NCBI GenBank assembly: GCA_964407525.1
Contig: CAYOWC010000005.1
Span: forward strand, 1 to 57,913
Length of the DNA: 57,913 bases
DNA from: DUZB01 sp964407525
GTDB lineage: Bacteria > Desulfobacterota > DSM-4660 > Desulfatiglandales > Desulfatiglandaceae
Direction: 5' to 3'
Numbering within the stretch: position 1 is the first letter of the stretch; the number at the start of each line of letters is the position of its first letter. Of the stretch, positions 41,865 through 51,865 are shown piece by piece. The position numbers were made by a program, and so were the translations under genes. The notes below the pieces were generated by a model, which was not told where the DNA came from, searched no databases, and saw only the letters and a list, made by a program, of their open reading frames with translations.

Positions 41865-43226
41865 ATGCAAGTGAAGGAAAAAAGGAACTTCCAGTCTCTC
41901 ACGGAAAAGGTAGGGCGGTTCAACCTCAGCCGAAAAACGGTCCTTATCCCCGAAATGAACAGGATCGGGACCCATCTGATTGCAGCCGCTTTCAGGGGGT
42001 TTGGGATCAATGCCAGGGTTCTTCCAACTTTTGAAGGCCTTGCACTTGGTAACGAATATACGTCGGGAAAGGAATGTTTTCCGTGCCAGATTACCATGGG
42101 AGACATCCTGCATTTCCTTCAAACGGAAGCAAAACACCTTGGTGAAGCATTCGATGCGGAAAACTACATCTATTTCTTGCCCGAGGCGGATGGTCCGTGT
42201 CGGTTCGGAATGTATAATAAATACCAGCGAATCGTGTTGGATTCTTTTCCTGAACTGAGCCGTTTGAAGATCGGATCCCTGAGTACGGAGGACGGGTATT
42301 CACTGAGCGGTATGATCGAAAAAAGCCGTGTCAGGGATCTCAGAAAAAGTTCCTATCTTGCTGTGGTAGTGGGGGATATCCTTGACAGATTTCTCTGGAG
42401 AATCCGTCCCTACGAAAAAGAGCAGGGAGCGGCTGACGTGTTTATCGAGGGGGCCATGGGCCGCATGGAAAAGGCCTTTGAAACATACGCGGCAAAAAAG
42501 GATTTTGACGGAATTCTCCAGCAATTGGAAGAGATGCTGAAAGAAGGGAAGAGGATTATAGATCCTACCATTGGGCGGAAGCCGCTCATAGGAATGGTGG
42601 GAGAGATCTATCTCAGGACCCATGTGAAGGCCAACCAGGACGTGATTCGGGTCCTGGAAAAATATGGGGCTGAAGTGATAAACGCTTCCATAGCGGAATG
42701 GGTGAATTATACGAGTTATGAGAGATTCAGGGAGGCGCGGACAGGTTTTGTTCGCGGCCTGAGACAGTTCAAGCCGGGCACTGCGGGGAAATGCCTTAAA
42801 ACCATGGTCAGTTTCGGGGGGGACCTTCTTTATCAGGAGTTCAGGCAAAAGAAGGTCTATGACCGTATAAAACCGATTATGGATCTTGCTCAGGATCATA
42901 AAGTAGGACACTTGGACAAAATTTTGAAGGAGAAGGACCTCTTCCATTTTGATGTGGGTACCGAGGCATGCCTGAGCATAGCGGGATTGATTCAGTATGT
43001 GGATGATGGGTATAACGGGTTAGTCAATGTATATCCATTTACGTGCATGCCCAGCACCATTACCTCTGCTATTGCAAAACCGCTGATGAACAAGCAGGGC
43101 ATTCCCTATATAGATACCCCTTACGATTCCAGTACCCCGCCGGGAAGGGAAGCAGCGATCAGGACCTTCATGTATCAAGCCCAACAACACTTCAAACAGA
43201 ACGGAAAGGGACGCAGGACGATATAA
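41865..43226 (+). CDS. 2-hydroxyacyl-CoA dehydratase-like protein (activase partner)
   Basis: The 453-aa protein resembles the HgdB/dehydratase D-component family: GKECFPCQITMGDILHFL, EADGPCRFGMYNKYQRI and GTEACLSIAG supply cysteines for an iron-sulfur cluster, and VYPFTCMPSTI is near the end. It starts one base after the activase stop, and the two proteins match the halves of larger single-chain activase/dehydratase proteins in other anaerobes. The true substrate is unknown. An earlier in-frame start at 41838 overlaps the activase. Confidence 0.85.
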   Translation: MQVKEKRNFQSLTEKVGRFNLSRKTVLIPEMNRIGTHLIAAAFRGFGINARVLPTFEGLALGNEYTSGKECFPCQITMGDILHFLQTEAKHLGEAFDAENYIYFLPEADGPCRFGMYNKYQRIVLDSFPELSRLKIGSLSTEDGYSLSGMIEKSRVRDLRKSSYLAVVVGDILDRFLWRIRPYEKEQGAADVFIEGAMGRMEKAFETYAAKKDFDGILQQLEEMLKEGKRIIDPTIGRKPLIGMVGEIYLRTHVKANQDVIRVLEKYGAEVINASIAEWVNYTSYERFREARTGFVRGLRQFKPGTAGKCLKTMVSFGGDLLYQEFRQKKVYDRIKPIMDLAQDHKVGHLDKILKEKDLFHFDVGTEACLSIAGLIQYVDDGYNGLVNVYPFTCMPSTITSAIAKPLMNKQGIPYIDTPYDSSTPPGREAAIRTFMYQAQQHFKQNGKGRRTI

Positions 43227-44708
43227 ATGACGACAAAAATGCTTATCAATGCGGTGGAACCGGAAGAACTCAGAATCGCCGTTATAAAGGATGGGTTCCT
43301 GGATGGATTTCATATCGAAACAACAGGTTCGGAACAGAAGGTAGGAAATATCTATAAAGCGGTTGTGGAGCGTGTAGAGCAAAGCCTGCAGGCTTGCTTT
43401 GTTAATTACGGCAACGACAAGAACGGGTTTCTTTCCATGCACGACATTCATCCCGAATATTACCTTCCCGGATCGGAACCTGAAAAAGAAGGGCAGACCC
43501 CGCCTATTGAAAAAGCCGTGAAAAAAGGCCAGGAACTCCTCGTACAGATTACCAAGGAAATGCCAGGGCACAAGGGGGCGCAGCTTACCACATTCCTGTC
43601 CCTGGCCAGCCGGTATCTCATCCTCATGCCCGGAAGCAGGGGAGGGATCTCCAAAAAGATTGAGGATGAAGAAGAGCGGAAAAGAATCAAGGGGATCATG
43701 GGGAATTTCAAGCTCCCCAAAGAGGTGGGGTACATCGTCCGTACCGCTGCGTACAAGCAGAATAAAAACGAGCTTTCGCTGGATTTGAACCGGCTTCTGC
43801 GGGTCTGGAAGAATATCAAGAAAAATGTCAAAGACGCCCCTGCTTTTACTGCAATCCATAAAGAGCAGGATGTCTGTTTCAGAACCCTGCGCGATTATTT
43901 TACCAGTGAAATTGCGGAAGTGCTGGTGGACAATAAAGAGACCTTTTCCCAGGTCAAAGAGTACATGAAGATTGTTTCTCCCCGGCACAAGGGCGGTGTT
44001 AAACTTTACAAGGAAAAACGGCCCATATTTGCCCACTATGAGATCGAGAAACAGATTGATGCTATCTATCAGAGCAAGGTTCCCCTCAAGTCGGGGGGGT
44101 CCATCGTTATCGATCCAACGGAAGCACTTGTCGCCATTGATGTGAATTCGGGTCGGGGAAGAAGCGGTAAGACCATTGAGACAACCGCATTTAAAACCAA
44201 CCTGGAGGCTGCACACGAAATTGCCCGGCAACTTCGTTTGCGGGATATGGGTGGACTTGTGGTCATAGATTTTATTGATATGAGAGAAAAAAAGCATATC
44301 AGGGAGGTGGAAAAGGCGTTCAGAGATCAGGCCAAGCATGATAAAGCCAAAATAAGCACTTCAACTATTTCGAAATTTGGTCTTCTGGAACTTTCCCGGC
44401 AAAGATTGCGAGCTTCTATCGAATCGGTCAGTTACGAAACCTGTCACTGCTGCAAGGGCAGGGGCTTGATCCCGTCGGTGGAGACGGCCTCCCTTTCATT
44501 CTTGAGACAGATACGCATGGGCATTTCCCGTAAAGGCATAACGATAATAAAGGGGGCTTTGCCCGTTGAGGTAAATACCTATCTCCAGAATAAAAAGAGA
44601 CAGGAACTGACCAAGCTGGAATCCCGTTACAAGGTCAATATCTCTCTCGAGGGCGACCCATCCATTCATCTTGGAGGAGGGTCTTTAGAATTTCTCAAGG
44701 AGGAGTAG
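43227..44708 (+). CDS. rng: Ribonuclease G (RNase E/G family)
   Basis: The 493-aa enzyme cleaves single-stranded RNA in 16S rRNA maturation and mRNA decay. Visible features are an S1 domain (GNIYKAVVERVEQSLQACFV), the metal-binding IDVNSGRG, IDFIDMREKKH and the zinc-link CHCCKGRG. Length matches RNase G rather than RNase E, lacking the long scaffold tail. It starts directly after the stop of the previous gene. Confidence 0.94.
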   Translation: MTTKMLINAVEPEELRIAVIKDGFLDGFHIETTGSEQKVGNIYKAVVERVEQSLQACFVNYGNDKNGFLSMHDIHPEYYLPGSEPEKEGQTPPIEKAVKKGQELLVQITKEMPGHKGAQLTTFLSLASRYLILMPGSRGGISKKIEDEEERKRIKGIMGNFKLPKEVGYIVRTAAYKQNKNELSLDLNRLLRVWKNIKKNVKDAPAFTAIHKEQDVCFRTLRDYFTSEIAEVLVDNKETFSQVKEYMKIVSPRHKGGVKLYKEKRPIFAHYEIEKQIDAIYQSKVPLKSGGSIVIDPTEALVAIDVNSGRGRSGKTIETTAFKTNLEAAHEIARQLRLRDMGGLVVIDFIDMREKKHIREVEKAFRDQAKHDKAKISTSTISKFGLLELSRQRLRASIESVSYETCHCCKGRGLIPSVETASLSFLRQIRMGISRKGITIIKGALPVEVNTYLQNKKRQELTKLESRYKVNISLEGDPSIHLGGGSLEFLKEE

Positions 44709-44747
44709 GGTTGAGGATGACAGACGGAAAGCGGGACGTGGGAATCC

Positions 44748-46565
44748 ATGTTTAACCATATTATTTATTTCATTGTCGTCCTTCTTGTCTTTAACATTGA
44801 TTATCCCATTACGCCCCCTGAAGAATCGATCTTCTATACAGTCGGGATGCTTTTCCTGAGCTGGATGGTATTCAGCTTGTACTGCAATAGCGTTTTCGTC
44901 CGTCTTATCCGTCATCCCGATGCTGCAGGGGGCCATGGCGGCCTTATGGCGGCAAGATACCAGCGGCTCAATGTCAGACTTTCCATAGGGGCTATTTTTT
45001 TCTTTGCCCTGGCGATATGCGTTTTTAATCTCAAACAGTGGCTTATTCTGATACCCCTGGTAAGGAATTCATCGCTCCTCCAGGGAGCCATTGCACTTTC
45101 TCTTTTTTTCCTTTACCTGACCACGATCTGGTATTTTGCTTATCCAGCATACCAGTCGGTATTTCGGGTAGCCATTACCAGGCGATCGTTCATCCTTTCC
45201 AATCTTCGGTTTAACATCCCCATCCTTTTTCCCTGGGCGGCCCTTTCACTTGTGTATGATCTCCTTGCCCTGACGCCGTGGGGAGGGCTCGACGGCATCC
45301 TTGAAAACCTGTACGGGCAGATGATTTTCTTCACAGTGTTTCTCTTGCTTCTAATGATTGTCATGCCCGGGGTTATTCAATACTGGTGGGGATGCAAACC
45401 CCTCGCTTCGTCAGAAAGGGGGAGGGAACTAGAATCGTTCCTGGAGGAAAAAGGATTCAGGTACCGGCGACTCCTGAAATGGCCGATCTTTGAGGGACGG
45501 ATGATGACGGCCGGAATCATGGGCATCGTCCCGAGATACCGATATATTCTTGTGACTGATGCCCTTATGGATGTTCTTTCCACAGAAGAACTCAAAGCGG
45601 TGCTTGCCCACGAGATGGGGCATGCCAAATACCGGCATCTTCTTTTTTATATCCTTTTTCTTGTGGGGTATATGGTCATTTCTTTCGGTCTTTCCGATTT
45701 TTTCATTTATCTGTTTGCCCTGTGTCCGGGATTTTCCGGGATTCTCACAGGCGGTGAATCCTCATCGGCCAGTCTGATGTACCTTGTCCTTTCTTTACCC
45801 ATGCTCATCACGTTGGTTGTCTATTTCAGGTATGTGATGGGCTTTTTCATGCGCAATTTTGAAAGGCAGGCCGATCTTTATTCCGCGGAAGTTATGGGAG
45901 ATGCGTCATCAATTATCAGTTCGTTGGAAAAAATCGCATTATTCAGTGGAAAGAGCCGAAACGTTCCAAGCTGGCACCATTTCAGCATTAAACAGAGAGT
46001 TGATTGCCTGTGGCGGGCGGTGAGGGAAAAAGGGTTGCTCAAAAGGCAGGGGCGGTTTGTGATGGTCTCTTTTGCCGTCTATTTTTTATGCATGTGCGCC
46101 TTGGGATATATGCTGAATTTCGGCCCCGTGAAAGAACGGATGAATTTTTCTATTCTGAAAAGGGTATTGATGGAGCGTATCGAAAAGGAACCCGATAACC
46201 TGTCGACTTATTATAATCTGGCAATAGTCTGCCAGCAAATGGGGGATGACAGGGGAGCGATTCGGTATTATGATAGGATCGTTGAGAGGCACCACCATCA
46301 GGCGGGAGCTATGAATAACCTGGCCTGGCTTCTGGTGACGGGAGTGCATACCGATCCTCAAGAATTGCGTCGGGCTTTGAATCTGGCCCGAAGGGCCGTG
46401 GCGCTCAAACCGGATCCAGAGTTCCTTGACACCCTGGCAGAGGCCTATTTCGTCAACGGGAACAGGGATGAAGCAGTCAGGGTGATAAAGGAAGCTATCG
46501 CAAAAACAACCAGCAACAGGATCTATTACGAAGGCCAATTGAAGAAGTTCCTCGGTGAGGGATGA
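44748..46565 (+). CDS. Membrane M48 metalloprotease with C-terminal TPRs
   Basis: The 605-aa protein has several N-terminal membrane helices (about 1-190), the zinc motif HEMGH (288-292) with a downstream glutamate in NFERQADLYSAE, further helices and a C-terminal TPR region (about 480-600; LSTYYNLAIVCQQMGDDRGA). The layout fits Ste24/HtpX-like M48 peptidases that degrade or process membrane proteins. TPRs could bind clients. It is 39 bp after rng and 25 bp before the receiver gene. Confidence 0.87.
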   Translation: MFNHIIYFIVVLLVFNIDYPITPPEESIFYTVGMLFLSWMVFSLYCNSVFVRLIRHPDAAGGHGGLMAARYQRLNVRLSIGAIFFFALAICVFNLKQWLILIPLVRNSSLLQGAIALSLFFLYLTTIWYFAYPAYQSVFRVAITRRSFILSNLRFNIPILFPWAALSLVYDLLALTPWGGLDGILENLYGQMIFFTVFLLLLMIVMPGVIQYWWGCKPLASSERGRELESFLEEKGFRYRRLLKWPIFEGRMMTAGIMGIVPRYRYILVTDALMDVLSTEELKAVLAHEMGHAKYRHLLFYILFLVGYMVISFGLSDFFIYLFALCPGFSGILTGGESSSASLMYLVLSLPMLITLVVYFRYVMGFFMRNFERQADLYSAEVMGDASSIISSLEKIALFSGKSRNVPSWHHFSIKQRVDCLWRAVREKGLLKRQGRFVMVSFAVYFLCMCALGYMLNFGPVKERMNFSILKRVLMERIEKEPDNLSTYYNLAIVCQQMGDDRGAIRYYDRIVERHHHQAGAMNNLAWLLVTGVHTDPQELRRALNLARRAVALKPDPEFLDTLAEAYFVNGNRDEAVRVIKEAIAKTTSNRIYYEGQLKKFLGEG

Positions 46566-46590
46566 TACAAATGAAATTGGGTGAAAAATA

Positions 46591-48087
46591 ATGGTTGGGC
46601 AAAAAACAGTACTTCTGGCCCTTGACAAAGACACATCCGGAGAATCTGTGCGGGAGTTTCTCAGGCAGATGCATGTTGTTCCGGTTGAATGTTCTGATGG
46701 GATTGATGCTCTGCGAAAAGCTCTATCAAAAGACATGGACCTGATTCTGTTAGATACGGATCTTTCCCGATTGAACGGATATCAGTGTGCTCGTATGATA
46801 AAGGCTGATCCTACCATGGGTTCCTCGGTTATCGTCCACATGGGGCACTCGGACAATCCGATCGACCAATACTGGAGCCGGATCTGCGGGGGGGATGCCT
46901 ATTTGAAAATCCCGGTCAGTGAATCTGATCTGACGGGCATGATGCATCAATTTTCCGGAAGGAAAAGACGAAAAACCCCAATGCTTTCTTCTCTGAGCCC
47001 CATGAAGGATTTGGACGATCAGGCTGTGATGACCTTGGCCACAAGGCTTCTGGAGCATGACCTTATTCGCGTGAACATCCTGAATGAGCTTAGTATGCTC
47101 AACACATGGCATATGTTTCCAAAAGATGTGGTGGTGGCTATTACCTCTATCATTGGGTCCATCTTTACGTTTTCCATGGCTGCGGTTTTGCTCATATACG
47201 AGAATCACTCCTCCCTTTACTTTTGCGCCAACGGTTCTGTTGATCAGGAAAGGCAGCATGAAATCAAAAAACTCATTTCCAGGCATCTTGAACGGCAGGA
47301 TGTGAGCCTCTTTGATCAGGGACAGATTGCCGAAACCCTTCTTCCGATGGGGAATTTGAGAGAACGCGAACAGGGGTATGACGAAATCTATATCCATACA
47401 AAAAGCGGCGGACCGGTACGGACGGTACTCGCATTTGAGGATATGGGGGTTGACGAGCTTGGAAAAGATGACCGGCAGAGTTTCTCCCTGGCCCTGGATC
47501 TGGCCCATGGAGTCCTTGAAAAAAAAATCTTTTCCCAGATATCTCAGGAATTGTCTGTGATTGACGCTGAAACAAAAGGCTATTCCATGGCTTTTTTCAT
47601 GGGCGTTCTGGAAAGAGAGATTGAAAGTGCGACCAGAAACAAATACCCGATTACCCTTTTTACTCTGGGTATTTCTAATTTACCTGCCATTGCAGGGAAA
47701 ATACCATCCGAACAGGTGGATGACCTACTGTTTGCCATGCAGAAAATCATCCTGCGAACAATGCGCAAGTCTGATATTGTGGCCAGATGGGCTCCTGCCC
47801 ATTTTGCCTTTTTTCTCACCCACGTTCCCCTTGATCATGTGGAAATTCCCCTGAAAAGAATGTTGAAGCATATGGAGGAGGAGAGCAAAAGATGCCTTCC
47901 CCCTTCTCTGAAAGCGGAGTTCAGTGAGGGTGTCCGACAGTTTGACCCTGAAACTGATCTGTCGCCGGATATTTTTCTTGAAAGGGCCAAACCGGACAGG
48001 TCCTCTCGAGAAAAAAACGTTGAAAAGGTTATTCAGGGTGAGTTCAGAGGTATTTACAATGCAAGTATTGGAGAGAAGGGATCGTGA
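46591..48087 (+). CDS. Receiver-domain protein with degenerate GGDEF-like C-terminus
   Basis: The 498-aa protein has an N-terminal REC domain (LALDKD acidic site, LILLDTDLSRLNGY phosphoacceptor Asp, YLKIPVS lysine). A middle region resembling GAF (about 150-330) follows. The C-terminal domain (about 335-480) is similar in layout to GGDEF cyclases but reads RWAPAHFAFFL where RxGGDEFAIL is expected, so it cannot make c-di-GMP. It overlaps the next gene by four bases (GTGA), suggesting it controls the ATPase. The middle and C-terminal assignments are tentative. Confidence 0.7.
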   Translation: MVGQKTVLLALDKDTSGESVREFLRQMHVVPVECSDGIDALRKALSKDMDLILLDTDLSRLNGYQCARMIKADPTMGSSVIVHMGHSDNPIDQYWSRICGGDAYLKIPVSESDLTGMMHQFSGRKRRKTPMLSSLSPMKDLDDQAVMTLATRLLEHDLIRVNILNELSMLNTWHMFPKDVVVAITSIIGSIFTFSMAAVLLIYENHSSLYFCANGSVDQERQHEIKKLISRHLERQDVSLFDQGQIAETLLPMGNLREREQGYDEIYIHTKSGGPVRTVLAFEDMGVDELGKDDRQSFSLALDLAHGVLEKKIFSQISQELSVIDAETKGYSMAFFMGVLEREIESATRNKYPITLFTLGISNLPAIAGKIPSEQVDDLLFAMQKIILRTMRKSDIVARWAPAHFAFFLTHVPLDHVEIPLKRMLKHMEEESKRCLPPSLKAEFSEGVRQFDPETDLSPDIFLERAKPDRSSREKNVEKVIQGEFRGIYNASIGEKGS

Positions 48088-50678
48088 GCGGTAAGGAAAA
48101 AATAAAGGTTGGAGATCTGCTCGTTCGAGAAGGGATCATCACCCCTGATCAGCTATCCAGAGCCCTTTCCGTCCAGAAGAGACAGAAGGCATATCGACCC
48201 ATCGGAGAAATTTGCGTCGATATGAAATTCCTGAGCAGTGTCCGTCTCAACAAGGTTTTGAATAAACATGGGAAAAGGATCCGACTGGGGGATCTGCTTG
48301 TCAAGATTGGCCTGGTTGCTCCTGAGAAACTCAAAAAGGCGCTTGTCAATCAGAAAAAAAACGGTGGTAAGTTGGGCGACATCCTGACGAGCATGGGTGC
48401 CATCACGGAAACCGCCCTGATAAACGCCCTGACCATACAGATGGGAATCCCGAAAATTGCCCCCGATTTCCACCTGATCGACCGATCTCTGTTGAAGGGT
48501 CTCAATGAAGAATTTCTTCTGAAAAATGAGATTCTACCCGCATTCAAGGGTAAGGAAGCCATTACGGTTATAATGGCCAATCCCCTTGATCAACAGACGA
48601 TCAACGAGTTAAGACAGGTATTCCGGTGCAGGATTGAGCCGGCCATTGCACCTGCAAGAGATATTCATAACGCTATCAAACAGCATTTTCGAAAGGCAAC
48701 ACCTGCCGGAATGTCTGTTTTCGAGAAACAGAAAAAAGACCTGGTGGTAGGGGATAAGAAGTTTTCTTTGGGCGAGGGGGATAATGTTACCAGTATTCTG
48801 GACTATATCATTACAAACGCTATCCTTGAAAAGGCCAGTGATATCCATATCGAACCAAAAGAAAAATCGATCAGGATACGATATCGAATAGACGGGATCC
48901 TCCAGCATAAGACCGATTTGCCCATTTCCTTTGCACTGAGTCTTGCGTCAAGGATCAAGGTGCTTTGTAAACTGGATATCTCAGAGAAAAGAAAACACCA
49001 GGACGGTCGAATCGAGGCCAAGATCATGGATCAGGAAGTGGATCTCAGGGTTTCCGTATATGCCTCGGCCTATGGAGAGAATATCGTCATCAGGGTCCTC
49101 TACCGGAAAACCGAACTCATGGGCCTTGATTCGCTGGGACTTTCTCCTGTGAACTTGAAAAATTTTGAGAGAATCCTAGACCAGCCTTCCGGCATCATGC
49201 TGGTCACCGGTCCCACCGGAAGTGGCAAGACCACAACGCTCTACTCTTCTTTGATCTATTTGAATGATGGTACCAGATCGATTATTACCGTAGAGGATCC
49301 TGTTGAGTATGTTATGGATGGGGTTGTGCAGGGGCAGCTGGATCCCAAACTGGCCCAGACCTATTCGGATTTTCTGAAATCGATGATGCGTCAGGACCCT
49401 GATGTCATCATGGTTGGTGAGATCCGTGACCCTACTGCGGCGGAAGCTGTAATTCAGGCGGCCTTGACCGGGCATAAAGTGTTGAGTACCTTCCATACGG
49501 ATGATTCAACGGGCGCCCTCCTCAGGCTTATGGATATGGGAATTGATACGTTCCTTATTTCATCCACGGTGGTATCCGTGGTGGCACAGCGTCTGGTCCG
49601 AGTTTTGTGCTCTTACTGTAAAGAGCCCTATGAACCGGAGGCGGCTCTGATCGATTCCTTTGGCGTGACATTGTCGGAAAAAGACGATTTTACTTTCTAC
49701 AGGCCGGTCGGATGTGGACACTGCGGCGATATTGGTTTCAGGGGACGTACCGCCGTTCATGAACTCCTGTTCGTGAACGATCCCATTCGCAATGCTATTC
49801 TGGAAAGAAAAACTGCAGGCGCCATCAGAACGATTGCCCGTGAAGAGGCCGACCTGATTTCCATGAGGGAGGATGGATTTTATAAGGCTATCAAAGGAAT
49901 TACCAGTCTGGATGAAATTACCCGGACGGTTTTCTGCCTTGAAGCGGATGAAGGGTTTCGCCGGACTGCAGAGGAGGTGGTTTCCCTTTGCGAGGGAAAA
50001 GGATATCTATTTGCGGGGGGGCAGGAGATTTCCCTTGCCCCGGATGGAGCAGATCTGGAAAGGAGCACGAAACAGGAGGAGGAAAAGAAGGAGAGAGTTG
50101 CTGAAGGAGAGGCCTATCGGATTTGCTTTGATACGACAACCATTGCTGCGGATATTGACCAGATTACAGGTTTTTTCAAGGCATACCAGCGAATATCCCA
50201 GGAAATAGGGGATCCCATAGATTCCCGGTTGATAGGCCAATTTTTTGATTTTGTTGTATATACGGTGAAAAGAGTGGAGCTTTCCATGAGAGCGGATTTT
50301 GTGGAATTCAGCCTGTGGGTTCAAGACGGCAGGATAGAGATGGTTCTGGAGACCCTTGCCCCAAAAGAGCCGGTGATAGTCCCTTCCCATTCGTCAAAGG
50401 AAAACGGAATGAGGCTTTTAAACTACCTTCTCCCTGCATCCGGATTAGGCAATACCATGTCTACGGAAAACCATCGGTTTAAAGAAGACCCTTCCCAACC
50501 TGAAAAAGTCTCTCTTTTTAGTATGTTGCAAAACTCAGAAGAAAATAGGAATGGTTTCGAGGAGGAAACAACTGAGACTGGAATGATTCCGAGTGTGGGA
50601 GGAGGATCCGTTCAATACGTAAAGCACCGGGAGGCACTGGATTGGACAGGCCTTTCCAAATCCAGCCAAGGTACTTGA
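48084..50678 (+). CDS. PilB/GspE-like ATPase with tandem MshEN domains and a novel C-terminal extension
   Basis: The 864-aa protein starts at GTG. Two MshEN-like units (IKVGDLLVREGIITPDQL; IRLGDLLVKIGLVAPEKL) can bind c-di-GMP in relatives. The ATPase core has Walker A GPTGSGKT (376-383), the Asp box, Walker B VIMVGEIRDPTAAE and a CxxC...CxxC zinc site (LCSYC; GCGHC). After the normal end near residue 625, about 240 further residues follow, with a charged linker and a folded-looking segment (about 690-790). No other type II secretion or type IV pilus gene is in the window, so the machine it powers is unknown. Confidence 0.88.
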   Translation: MSGKEKIKVGDLLVREGIITPDQLSRALSVQKRQKAYRPIGEICVDMKFLSSVRLNKVLNKHGKRIRLGDLLVKIGLVAPEKLKKALVNQKKNGGKLGDILTSMGAITETALINALTIQMGIPKIAPDFHLIDRSLLKGLNEEFLLKNEILPAFKGKEAITVIMANPLDQQTINELRQVFRCRIEPAIAPARDIHNAIKQHFRKATPAGMSVFEKQKKDLVVGDKKFSLGEGDNVTSILDYIITNAILEKASDIHIEPKEKSIRIRYRIDGILQHKTDLPISFALSLASRIKVLCKLDISEKRKHQDGRIEAKIMDQEVDLRVSVYASAYGENIVIRVLYRKTELMGLDSLGLSPVNLKNFERILDQPSGIMLVTGPTGSGKTTTLYSSLIYLNDGTRSIITVEDPVEYVMDGVVQGQLDPKLAQTYSDFLKSMMRQDPDVIMVGEIRDPTAAEAVIQAALTGHKVLSTFHTDDSTGALLRLMDMGIDTFLISSTVVSVVAQRLVRVLCSYCKEPYEPEAALIDSFGVTLSEKDDFTFYRPVGCGHCGDIGFRGRTAVHELLFVNDPIRNAILERKTAGAIRTIAREEADLISMREDGFYKAIKGITSLDEITRTVFCLEADEGFRRTAEEVVSLCEGKGYLFAGGQEISLAPDGADLERSTKQEEEKKERVAEGEAYRICFDTTTIAADIDQITGFFKAYQRISQEIGDPIDSRLIGQFFDFVVYTVKRVELSMRADFVEFSLWVQDGRIEMVLETLAPKEPVIVPSHSSKENGMRLLNYLLPASGLGNTMSTENHRFKEDPSQPEKVSLFSMLQNSEENRNGFEEETTETGMIPSVGGGSVQYVKHREALDWTGLSKSSQGT

Positions 50679-51830
50679 TTAAGGCTTTTCAGCGAGTGTA
50701 ATGTCAATTTCCTTTTCGTACCCGTCTCTTACAATGCCCAGAACTACAGCTTCTCCCACCCGCATCCTGTCCAGAAGCCTGACCATCTGGCGCATGTCGT
50801 AAATCTTTTTGTCATCGATTGCCGTAATGATATCGCCGCCCAGGAGTATTCTCACTCCCGCAATGACCACCTGCCTGTTTCCACCCTTCAGGCCACCTTG
50901 ATGCCCGGGGCCTCCTCTTATTACTTCTACCACCAGGACTCCTTCCCGGGCACTCAGCCCAAGGCCTTCGGCGAGATTCGGGGTGACGGAAATGCCGGTA
51001 ATCCCCAGCCAGGGGCGCGCTACCTTTCCCGATGTAATGAGCTGTGTGCCTACCCGTTTGGCCAGGTTGATCGGAATGGCAAAACCGATGCCTTGATATC
51101 CGCCCGACAGACTGAATATGGCTGTATTGATCCCGATTACTTCCCCGTTGGAGTTCAAAAGAGGTCCACCCGAATTGCCGGGATTGATGGCCGCATCAGT
51201 CTGGACCAGATCATCTATCTGGTTGCCGTCTTCCGTTCTTATACTCCGGTGTGTGGCGCTGATGATTCCTGTTGTCAGGGTGTGGGAAAGGCCGAAAGGG
51301 TTGCCTATGGCGATGGCCTTCTGCCCGGGCCTGATGGCGTCTGAATCACCGAGATGTGCCACCACGTTCACTTTGTTCTCGGGAATCTTGATAACTGCCA
51401 GATCAAATCCGGGGTCTCTGCCGATCAGGGAGGCTTCAATTTTCTCTCCGTCGGCCATGGTGACGGTCATCTTCCGGGCCTTGGCCACCACGTGATTGTT
51501 TGTGAGGATATATCCCCTTCTGTCTATGATGAAACCTGACCCCTGGCCCCTTTGGGGAATGACCTCCATCCAGAAATTCATGCCCAGGGTTGTTGTGGCA
51601 ATGTTCACTACGGCCCCATGGCTCTTTTCGAAGACGTCCATGTTTATTTTTTCATCGGAAGAGACAATGGTTGCCCTGCCACCGGTTTCGGCGGTGTCGC
51701 GGTTATAGTCAAGTGTCTCGGCAGTCGGGTTCCGGCTGGGAAAAAGAGAGATTTTCTCATTTCTTGTCCAGAGAAAAAGGAATGCAAGGATAAGAATCAG
51801 CCATATATATTTGGTTCCGTTTCTTTTCAT
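50679..51830 (-). CDS. HtrA/DegS-type serine protease
   Basis: The 383-aa protein has an N-terminal membrane anchor (about 9-21), a trypsin-like domain with the triad His113 (TNNHVV), Asp143 (FDLAVI) and Ser220 (PGNSGGP), and one PDZ domain (about 275-380). A single PDZ and an anchor fit DegS-like periplasmic proteases that degrade misfolded proteins or signal stress. It is convergent with the PilB-like gene: the two stop codons are adjacent with no base between them. Confidence 0.93.
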   Translation of the reverse strand: MKRNGTKYIWLILILAFLFLWTRNEKISLFPSRNPTAETLDYNRDTAETGGRATIVSSDEKINMDVFEKSHGAVVNIATTTLGMNFWMEVIPQRGQGSGFIIDRRGYILTNNHVVAKARKMTVTMADGEKIEASLIGRDPGFDLAVIKIPENKVNVVAHLGDSDAIRPGQKAIAIGNPFGLSHTLTTGIISATHRSIRTEDGNQIDDLVQTDAAINPGNSGGPLLNSNGEVIGINTAIFSLSGGYQGIGFAIPINLAKRVGTQLITSGKVARPWLGITGISVTPNLAEGLGLSAREGVLVVEVIRGGPGHQGGLKGGNRQVVIAGVRILLGGDIITAIDDKKIYDMRQMVRLLDRMRVGEAVVLGIVRDGYEKEIDITLAEKP

Positions 51831-51853
51831 AGACCGTTGCCGCGTGGGAAAAT

Positions 51854-51865
51854 AGATAATTATCT
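51854..51865. promoter_or_regulatory. 12-bp perfect palindrome upstream of htrA
   Basis: AGATAATTATCT lies 24 bp before the htrA start, where an operator or 5' UTR element would be. Confidence 0.35.

Noticed and set aside
43020..44339. 439-codon open frame antisense to rng
   Set aside because: It mirrors a well-supported gene, shows no domain and is rich in Phe, His and Arg as expected for an antisense frame.
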